Positions 1 to 5,686 of a stretch of DNA of 55,287 nt are shown here, piece after piece (within the stretch, counting starts at the first letter, position 1; the number at the start of each line of letters is the position of its first letter). This DNA is from an uncultured Pseudomonadota bacterium (GTDB lineage Bacteria; Myxococcota_A; UBA796; SXON01). A program made the translations under genes and the position numbers. The notes under the pieces were generated by a model. That model was given only the letters and a program-made list of their open reading frames with translations, ran no database searches and was not told the DNA's origin. Location of the stretch: the NCBI GenBank assembly GCA_903921785.1, contig CAIXRH010000173.1, positions 1-55,287 of the forward strand. The letters are read 5' to 3'.

Positions 1-249
1 CTGCGCCCGCGGCTCGACGCCCTCCGGGCCAGCGTGTCGGCCAGCCGCCCGGACGTGGCGAGGATCCGCGCCGAGGAAGCACGGATCCTCGAAGCATGGG
101 TCGGCCCGACCGAGGACGGCGTGGCCCGGGAGGAGGCATCCGCTTGGCCCGCAACGGCCAACGGTGCCTACCCTTTGGGCAGCACGGAGTCCGCGTGCTC
201 GGAACCCTCACCGCCGACCAGGTCGACCACCTCCTCCACGAGCAGGTGA
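1..249 (+). CDS. possible 3' end of an upstream gene (partial)
   Basis: Frame 1 is open from the window edge to a TGA at 247-249. The first 35 or so residues look like a charged amphipathic helix, rich in Ala, Arg and Glu. The last 30 residues are Ser/Thr/Pro-rich and look like out-of-frame translation. It overlaps the better supported flavoprotein gene by 55 bp. If real, it is the tail of a gene that begins outside the window. I recognise no family, and it could equally be non-coding. Confidence 0.2.
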   Translation: MRPRLDALRASVSASRPDVARIRAEEARILEAWVGPTEDGVAREEASAWPATANGAYPLGSTESACSEPSPPTRSTTSSTSR

Positions 250-653
250 TCGGACGGATCGGCTGCCACGCCGACGGAAAAACCTATGTCGTCCCTATCA
301 CCTTCGCCTACGCCGATGGCTGCGTGTACGGGCACTCCGGCGTCGGCCGCAAGATCGAGATGATGCGTGCGAACCCGGAGGTCTGCTTCGAGGTCGAGCA
401 GGTGGACACCCTGGCGAACTGGAAGAGCGTCGTCGCCGACGGCACGTTCGAGGAGCTCCACGGCGCCGAGGCTGGCCGGGGCATGAAGGTTTTGGTGGAC
501 CGCCTGCTCCCGCTCATGGGCAATCAGGCCAACGTGCCGACCCACGGCGGCCCGGGGGCAACGGAAGGCCACCGCGCCGACACCCACGGCTTCGAGGCCG
601 TGATCTACCGCATCCGCCTCCGGGAGCCGGCCGGTCGGTTCGAAGCGCGCTGA
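195..653 (+). CDS. pyridoxamine 5'-phosphate oxidase-like FMN-binding split-barrel protein
   Basis: This 152-residue protein matches the small PPOX-like flavoproteins related to NimA (Pyridox_ox_2 type). The family signature runs from a LLHEQVIGRIGCHADGKTYV-like first strand through VYGHSGVGRKI and RANPEVCFEV to LANWKSVV and GTFEEL. Known relatives bind FMN or a related cofactor in the cytoplasm; the substrate here cannot be told. I chose the GTG at 195 because GGAG lies at 186-189 with a 5-nt spacer and the family homology starts directly after it. An in-frame ATG at 96 would add a low-quality N-terminus. The gene converges on the EXPERA gene, with a REP-like element between them. Confidence 0.85.
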   Translation: MLGTLTADQVDHLLHEQVIGRIGCHADGKTYVVPITFAYADGCVYGHSGVGRKIEMMRANPEVCFEVEQVDTLANWKSVVADGTFEELHGAEAGRGMKVLVDRLLPLMGNQANVPTHGGPGATEGHRADTHGFEAVIYRIRLREPAGRFEAR

Positions 654-665
654 CGCTTACCCTCG

Positions 666-735
666 CCATTTTCACCCCGGCGGCTCCTCGACCGCCGACG
701 GGTCGGGGAGGAAGGTCGGTCCACGCCCACCAGCC
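666..735 (+). repeat. REP-like intergenic element, copy A
   Basis: This is one of six intergenic sequences sharing the invariant 13-mer CTCGACCGCCGAC (here 687-699). A CCATT-type left part precedes the core and a G-rich right part follows it. It lies between two convergent genes, just past the stop of the flavoprotein gene. Confidence 0.65.
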
Positions 736-765
736 CGCGAGCACGCCCTCGACCGGGTGCGTGGG

Positions 766-1212
766 TCAGAAGCGCCGGGTGAACGGCATTGGTTTGCGCA
801 TCCGGGCGAGGAGCAGGAGCGGAATCACCACGTAGGGAGTGTTGAACGAGAGGAACTTCACGGGGTTCGGCGTCTGGAATTGCGGCTCGCCGAAGAACTC
901 CACCCCGAAGACGACGATGCCGGTGAGGCTGCTGATCATCGTGGCGTAGATCACGGCGGGGAGCTGGATCCAGTTCTTGCCCTTGACCAGTGCCCAGGCA
1001 AGCACCAGGTAGAACGGACCATATACGAAGGCCGAGAGCCCGGTGACCAGCCGCATCCACACCGGCGGGTGCATGAAGAGCGGGTCGGCGTCCACGGCGT
1101 ACCAGTAGTTCGCGCGGGCGAGCGGGTTCGCGGAGTCGGGCGTCATCTCGATGCCGAGGGTGGGGATGGCGTCGCTGATGCCCGAGGTGATGGCGAAGAT
1201 CACGAAGACCAC
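766..1212 (-). CDS. EXPERA-domain (TMEM97/emopamil-binding-protein-like) membrane protein
   Basis: The 148 residues carry four predicted membrane helices in the EXPERA pattern. A HPPVW-type segment follows the first loop, then YGPFYLVLAWAL, then IQLPAVIYATMISSLTGIV, then a final NTPYVVIPLLLLARM helix. EXPERA proteins include sterol isomerases and the TMEM97/sigma-2 group, which bind sterol-like ligands; function is not known for bacterial members. The GTG at 1212 is used, but the frame stays open upstream and residues encoded to about 1233 (RRIDLFF) also look membrane-like, so the real start may lie further out. The gene follows the frameshifted flavoprotein in the same direction with a gap of about 106 bp. 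Confidence 0.75.
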   Translation of the reverse strand: MVFVIFAITSGISDAIPTLGIEMTPDSANPLARANYWYAVDADPLFMHPPVWMRLVTGLSAFVYGPFYLVLAWALVKGKNWIQLPAVIYATMISSLTGIVVFGVEFFGEPQFQTPNPVKFLSFNTPYVVIPLLLLARMRKPMPFTRRF

Positions 1213-1318
1213 GGCGAAGAACAGGTCGATTCGACGCTCCCCGAGGGGGAGGTTTGGGGGCGGGGTCGGCGCGCATCCGCCCCGCTTATGGCGCCTGTGG
1301 GCGGCGGCTACTGCGCCG

Positions 1319-2855
1319 CTACTCCGCGGTGGCGTCCGCGGCCGCGTTGGCGCCCGCGAGCCGCCCGCCGTAGTAGCAGGCGCTGGAGCTCCCCGAGAAG
1401 CCGGTACCCGAGCCGCCGCCGGGGATCATGCCGGCTACCTCTCCTGCGGCGTAGAGCCCGGGGATCACCTGCCCGTACTCGTCGAGCACGTGTGCCTGCA
1501 TGTCCGTCCACACGCCGCCGAAGTTCTTGGCGAGGCCGGGGCGCAGCCGGGCGGCCAGCCACTCTGGACCTTCGATCACATCGCCCGGACCGAGCACCCG
1601 GCCGAATTCGTCGGTGAGGCTGAGCTCGGCGTTGGCGTTGAAGGTGGTGACCTCGTCCACCAGATCGGCGGCGATGCCGCTCTGATTCTGGAGGTCCTTC
1701 AAGGAGGAGGCGTAGACGACGTCGGCCGAGCCCATGTCGATCACGTCGTGGAGACTGTAGCGCTCGGGCTCATTTTCGACGGCCCAGTTGTACCCGGGGG
1801 GGCGCGGCGGCGGCGTGTTCGATGGAGTCGCCCGCGGCCACGAGCCAAAGGTCGCCTTCGGGGGCCTCGTTGGCCGGGGTGAACGAGCCGAGGTTCACGT
1901 CCAGGGTGAAGCGGTGGCCGTCGGCGCCGACGAGGATGTAGCGGCCAAGGCCGGTGAGGATGAGCGCCTCGCCGGGGCGGGAGGGGTCTTCCAGGGAGTG
2001 GAGGTAGGCGCCGACGTTGTCGAGGTTGTACCGGCCAGCGCCCGCCACGTCGAGGAAGGGGAGGGTGCTGCCGACGGAGTTGGGGTTGGTCTCGAAGACC
2101 GGGTCGTGGTCCACGAGGTCGGGCCGCAGCGGCGCGACGGCCTCCAGGTCGCGGAGGAAGCCGCCGGAGGCGAGGACGACCGCGCTCGCGCCGGTGGCGC
2201 CTTCTTCGCCGGTGACCTGGTCCCGCCAGCGAACGCCCACCACCGCGCCGTCCCGCATCAGCGGCTCGGTGACCTCCACCTCCGTACGCAGCTCCCCCGG
2301 CCACTCGGCCATCACCACCGAGTAGGGCTCGGCGCCGTCGGGCCACGTGAAGATGTGCGATCGGGGCACCGTGCCCTCGCTGGCCGCCGCGAGCTTCTCT
2401 CCGATGGTGAAGTGGTGCTGGTCCACCAGCCACTCCAGCGTCTCGCTGCTGTGCTCGATGTAGGCCGCCACCGCGGGGGTCTCCCCGGCGACGCCCGTGG
2501 TCATCTCCCACTCGGATTCGGCGAGCTCCAGCGAGTCTTCCAGCCCCATCGCGGACTGCCACCGGGTGCCGACGCCGTAGGCCATCCCGGCGAGGCGCAT
2601 GCCCGTGCCCGGGGTGTCGTCGCGTTCAAAGAGGATCACCGACGCCCCCGCCTCCACTGCGGCCCACGCGGCCGCGACGCCCGCGGGCCCGGAGCCGACC
2701 ACGATCACGTCCGTGGTGGTGTCCACGACGACGGGCTCGCCGGAGTCGGCGCTGTCCACCGTGTCGTCTACGGTGACGGAGACACTTCCGCCGGTGTCCG
2801 GCGTCTCGACGCGGACCGTGGGCGCGGGGCTACAAGCGAGCAGAAGGGCGAGCAC
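1319..2855 (-). pseudogene. FAD-dependent fumarate-reductase/KsdD-like lipoprotein, frameshifted at a C7 tract
   Basis: Two frames together encode one FAD_binding_2 enzyme of about 511 residues. The first part has a lipoprotein signal (VLALLLAC), an Asp/Thr/Ser-rich linker and a GSGPAG dinucleotide-binding motif followed by LFERDD. The second part has GLYAAGEVAG and GGGSGTGFSG, the C-terminal FAD motif. They are out of register by one base at a run of seven G on the plus strand (1796-1802), equal to C7 in the coding strand; C6 would restore a continuous protein. As written, the product stops soon after the tract. The cause may be a real frameshift, slippage-based switching or a sequencing error. 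Family members oxidise or reduce steroid- or fumarate-like substrates. The GTG start has a TAGACT box 6 nt upstream and no Shine-Dalgarno. Confidence 0.8.
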
Positions 2856-2861
2856 TGCGCC

Positions 2862-2867
2862 AGTCTA
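2862..2867 (-). promoter_or_regulatory. candidate leaderless -10 box (TAGACT)
   Basis: On the minus strand TAGACT ends 6 nt before the GTG of the FAD lipoprotein gene. With +1 about 7 nt after the -10, the mRNA would begin at the start codon. The same hexamer recurs at 5624-5629, 5653-5658 and 46108-46113. No good -35 is visible. Confidence 0.4.
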
Positions 2868-2918
2868 CAACATCTTGACAAGGGCGAAAAGGGCGGCACG
2901 TCCGTTCTGAGCGCCGGA

Positions 2919-3371
2919 CTACATCCCGCCGCGGTAGGCGCCCACCAACGCGATCTGCTCCACGCCCGCCGCCTGCGCCGTGGCGAGCACCCGCGACAGC
3001 TGTCGCCAGGGCACCGTTCCATCGGCGTGCACCTCGGCGCGGAGCTTGGGGCGCGCCTGGAGCAGGCGGCTGTAGAGCGGGTCGATCACCCCCTCCCCCT
3101 CGACGTGATCCCAGGAGGCGACGCGCTGCCCGTCCACGTAGATCGCCTCGCCGGAGACGATGAGCTCGATGCCGCCCTTTCGTGCGTCCTCCGAGCCGGT
3201 CGCCGCGAGGGCGAACGGACCCTCGGGGGGCGACGGCGCGAGATCCGTGGAGTAGGTCCGGAGCAGGAAGACCAACAACAAGGTCATCATGTCGACCATG
3301 GGCGCGAGCGCGCCGACGTCGAGGCCCGAGGTGCCTTCCGAGGGCGCGGAGCGGAAGAGGCGCCGCTTCAT
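2919..3371 (-). CDS. ExbD/TolR-family proton-channel subunit (canonical Asp present)
   Basis: This 150-residue protein has the ExbD/TolR plan: a short basic cytoplasmic start, one membrane helix near residues 19-37 and a periplasmic domain. The helix begins LAPMVDMM, so Asp27 sits at the position of the proton-carrying aspartate of ExbD/TolR. The C-terminal part has the family's VHADGTVPW and QIALVG strands. ExbD subunits work with ExbB/TolQ pentamers to convert proton flux into force on a periplasmic partner. The ATG overlaps the stop of the preceding exbD-like gene by 4 bp (ATGA), so the two are probably translationally coupled. Confidence 0.88.
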   Translation of the reverse strand: MKRRLFRSAPSEGTSGLDVGALAPMVDMMTLLLVFLLRTYSTDLAPSPPEGPFALAATGSEDARKGGIELIVSGEAIYVDGQRVASWDHVEGEGVIDPLYSRLLQARPKLRAEVHADGTVPWRQLSRVLATAQAAGVEQIALVGAYRGGM

Positions 3372-3862
3372 CGCAGGCTCACCTTGGGGAACCGAGGCGA
3401 GGCCGCCGCGCCGCGCACCACGTCGAGCGCGGCGAGCAGGGTGGTGGTGGACACCTCGGGCCCGGGGACGACCTCCGCCTCCGCTTGCGAAGGGTCGATC
3501 CCGTGAACCTGGTCGACCGCGGCGAGGAGCGCGACAAGATCGAGCTTTCCTTCCTTCGGGGGGACCTCGATGCGCCGCAGCTCCCGCGTCGTGGACGACG
3601 CCGCGGCGTCGGTGGACGCGACCTCGAACTCCAGCGCCGCGCTGTCCTCCGCCAGGGCCACCCGCACCGCCTTCACCAGCCCGCTGTGGGGCAGCGGCGG
3701 TGCTTCGCCCGGGGCGGCCAACCGCAAGTCCACCACGCCCAGCCGTTGCCCCGACGTCGTGGACATCAGGAAGAACAGCAACAGGAAGAGCAGCGTGACC
3801 ACCCCGAGGAGCGTCGGGCGGACGTCGGCCTCTTCAGCGGCGTTCGGGCGGAACAGGCGCAT
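3368..3862 (-). CDS. ExbD/TolR-like subunit lacking the membrane Asp
   Basis: The 164 residues follow the ExbD layout, with a cytoplasmic start, a membrane helix at about residues 17-33 and a periplasmic domain. In canonical ExbD the helix starts with Pro followed three residues later by Asp. Here Pro16 is followed by Thr17, Leu18 and Leu19, so the proton-carrying Asp is replaced by Leu. The periplasmic part is also divergent. It lies between an ExbB homologue and a canonical ExbD with 4-6 bp junctions, so a mixed ExbD dimer with one active and one inactive protonation site is an attractive inference. It may instead be a structural subunit only. Confidence 0.75.
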   Translation of the reverse strand: MRLFRPNAAEEADVRPTLLGVVTLLFLLLFFLMSTTSGQRLGVVDLRLAAPGEAPPLPHSGLVKAVRVALAEDSAALEFEVASTDAAASSTTRELRRIEVPPKEGKLDLVALLAAVDQVHGIDPSQAEAEVVPGPEVSTTTLLAALDVVRGAAASPRFPKVSLR

Positions 3863-3868
3863 CCGGCC

Positions 3869-4471
3869 TCAGCTCCGGGCGGCGCGGCGGAAGACGTGGA
3901 GGCGCCCGGCGGCCACCTCGATCTGGGCCAGGAGCGCGCGCGCCTGGCTGTCGAGGAAGGAATGGGCCGCCAAGCTGGGGATCGCCACGAAGAGCCCGAA
4001 GGCCGTGCTCGCCATCGCGGTGCTGCTGCCGGAAGAGAGCGCGGCAGCGCGCTGGGCGGCCGCGACATCCCCCATCGCGCCGAACGCCTGGATGAGCCCG
4101 TAGACCGTGCCGAAGAGCCCGACCATCGTCGAGATCGACGCGACGGCGGCGAGGTAGGGGATCCGCTGGCGGATGCGCTGTTCGGCCTCCACCGCGGCGG
4201 ACTGCATGGCGTCCCAGCCCAGCTCGGGGTCGGCCTGGGCGAGGCCGGCTTGGAGCACCCGCTCCAGGGGGGTGTCCCCACCCGGCGGCTTCTCCCCGGA
4301 AGCAGCTGCCTTTTCCGCAGCCCCGAGCACCGTGGGCGCGTCCACCCGGCAGCGCCAGAGCGTGAGCGTACGCTCGATGAACACCGCGATCGCGAACGCG
4401 AGGATGCCGAGCAGCGCGTACATGAACACGGCGGCGGGGCCAGAGAAGGCGTCGAGCAGGTAGCGGATCAT
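3869..4471 (-). CDS. MotA/TolQ/ExbB proton-channel family protein
   Basis: This 200-residue inner-membrane protein has three predicted helices. The first is at about residues 13-35. The second and third hold the family signatures STMVGLFGTVYGLIQAF and STAFGLFVAIPSLAAHSF. The TolQ/ExbB family forms the pentameric stator around an ExbD/TolR dimer and uses the proton motive force. It is the third gene of a minus-strand run (61-aa anchor, Cys-repeat protein, ExbB, ExbD, ExbD) with gaps of 4-11 bp. No TolA, TolB, Pal or TonB is nearby, so the partner may be the Cys-repeat protein. Confidence 0.9.
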   Translation of the reverse strand: MIRYLLDAFSGPAAVFMYALLGILAFAIAVFIERTLTLWRCRVDAPTVLGAAEKAAASGEKPPGGDTPLERVLQAGLAQADPELGWDAMQSAAVEAEQRIRQRIPYLAAVASISTMVGLFGTVYGLIQAFGAMGDVAAAQRAAALSSGSSTAMASTAFGLFVAIPSLAAHSFLDSQARALLAQIEVAAGRLHVFRRAARS

Positions 4472-4477
4472 CGGGCT

Positions 4478-5419
4478 CTACTGGGTGACGAACGCCAGGC
4501 ACTTGGCCTTGGCTTCGGGGTTCGTGAGGCTCTCACAGATCGCGGTCTCGCGCTGCGGATCGGAACGTTTGAGCTCGTTGGCCACGCCGTGACGGCAGTT
4601 GTCGGCGAACTCGCCGAAGGCGGCGCAGCCGGCGAGGGCGGCGTCGGGGTCCCGCTCGGCGGCGCCCCAGCCGAGCCCGTGGAAGCACAGGCCCTGCCAT
4701 TGCGGATCGGCCTGCCGGCAGAAGGCGGCGGCTTCGCCCATGTCCCGCCGGGCGAGGTACTTCCCGGGGCCGTGCCAGCAGGTCTTCCGGGTGAGGGTGT
4801 CCCCCTCGTTGCGAGCGCAGATCGTCACGGCGGCCGTGACGTTCACCAGCGAGATCTCTCCGACCACGTCGTGCCGGCAGAAGGTCTTGAACGCCTCCGC
4901 GTCCTCACAGCGGGCGACGGCCCACTCCGGGTCGGTCTCCGCGAGGGCGAGGCCGACGCCGAAGTTGCACTGCCCCCGCCACTTCACCGAGTCGATCTCC
5001 TTGCAGAGCGCGACGGCCTCGTCGCGGTGGGCGGGCGCGAGGGTCTCCGACACGTCGGCCCGGCATTCGTAGCGCAGCTCCTCGCCACTGATCTTCTGGC
5101 ATTGCCGCAGGGCCTCCTGGGGATCGGCCGCGGCGGTCTGCCGGGCGAGGGCTTGCCAGCAGGTGTCCTGGAGGTCGGCGATCATCGTGGCGCACATCGC
5201 CGGGGTGAGCATCGTGCTCTGCCCCTCTCCGGAGCCGGCGCCGGGCGCAGCGGCGAGGCCCTCGGGCTTCGGCGGCACCACCATCACCGAGCCGGCTTCT
5301 TTCGACGGAGCTTCGCTCTCCGCTTCGGCCGTGGGCACCCACGCCTCCAGGCCGAAACGCAGCCCCAGGAGCGCCGCAAGACAGGCGAAGACCAGCGCAG
5401 AGAAGGGGAACGTGCCCAT
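4478..5419 (-). CDS. membrane-anchored periplasmic protein of eight paired-cysteine repeats
   Basis: I do not recognise this 313-residue protein. An N-terminal hydrophobic segment (residues 6-22) would anchor it in the inner membrane, followed by a Pro/Glu/Ala-rich linker to about residue 70. The rest is eight repeats of about 31 residues. Cysteines come in pairs at 76/87, 107/119, 139/151, 171/181, 201/214, 234/245, 265/275 and 295/307, always 9-12 residues apart inside the pair. The repeats look helical, like Sel1 or TPR hairpins, and the pairs are well placed for one disulfide per repeat in the periplasm. The ATG at 5419 is chosen because the signal anchor follows at once; longer in-frame extensions are not plausible. 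Its position before ExbB/ExbD suggests it is the motor's partner. Confidence 0.7.
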   Translation of the reverse strand: MGTFPFSALVFACLAALLGLRFGLEAWVPTAEAESEAPSKEAGSVMVVPPKPEGLAAAPGAGSGEGQSTMLTPAMCATMIADLQDTCWQALARQTAAADPQEALRQCQKISGEELRYECRADVSETLAPAHRDEAVALCKEIDSVKWRGQCNFGVGLALAETDPEWAVARCEDAEAFKTFCRHDVVGEISLVNVTAAVTICARNEGDTLTRKTCWHGPGKYLARRDMGEAAAFCRQADPQWQGLCFHGLGWGAAERDPDAALAGCAAFGEFADNCRHGVANELKRSDPQRETAICESLTNPEAKAKCLAFVTQ

Positions 5420-5430
5420 GCCGCCGACGC

Positions 5431-5616
5431 CTAGTCGACGTAGCCGAGCTTCCGCATCCAGTCCTCTCGCTCCTTGTCCGTCGTTTCGCCGTACGCCCGC
5501 TGATCCAGGGGCTTCTCGGCAGGGGACGGCGGAGGCGGGTGCAGCGCACGCCACGCGGCCACGCCCCCTCCAGCGAGGAGCGCCACGGCGGCGGCGGCGA
5601 GGGCGGCCCGTTGCAT
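5431..5616 (-). CDS. small membrane-anchored protein (61 aa)
   Basis: This 61-residue protein has a single hydrophobic helix at residues 3-23 (Ala/Val/Leu-rich), a proline stretch, and a charged tail ending DKEREDWMRKLGYVD. No family is recognised. It is the first gene of the motor operon, 11 bp ahead of the Cys-repeat gene, so it may be a small accessory subunit. The ATG at 5616 has no Shine-Dalgarno but a TAGACT box 7 nt upstream, which suggests a leaderless mRNA. An in-frame extension to 5784 would cross the divergent promoter region and is rejected. Confidence 0.6.
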   Translation of the reverse strand: MQRAALAAAAVALLAGGGVAAWRALHPPPPSPAEKPLDQRAYGETTDKEREDWMRKLGYVD

Positions 5617-5623
5617 CTCGTCG

Positions 5624-5629
5624 AGTCTA
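5624..5629 (-). promoter_or_regulatory. candidate leaderless -10 box (TAGACT) of the motor operon
   Basis: TAGACT on the minus strand ends 7 nt before the ATG of the 61-aa gene. With the plus-strand TAGACT at 5653-5658 it forms an inverted repeat, best read as two divergent -10 elements. Confidence 0.45.
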
Positions 5630-5652
5630 TACCGGACCGGCCGATTTCGCGA

Positions 5653-5658
5653 TAGACT
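5653..5658 (+). promoter_or_regulatory. candidate -10 box (TAGACT) of the M16 peptidase gene
   Basis: The same hexamer as on the opposite strand, 28 nt before the ATG at 5687. Unlike the leaderless cases, this gene has a weak Shine-Dalgarno (GTGAGG, 5673-5678) in its leader. Confidence 0.4.
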
Positions 5659-5686
5659 GCGGGGTCCCCGTTTGTGAGGTCCTGTC

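Noticed and set aside
5624-5658. Inverted repeat AGTCTAT/ATAGACT as a repressor site
   Set aside because: It is better explained as two divergent TAGACT -10 boxes.
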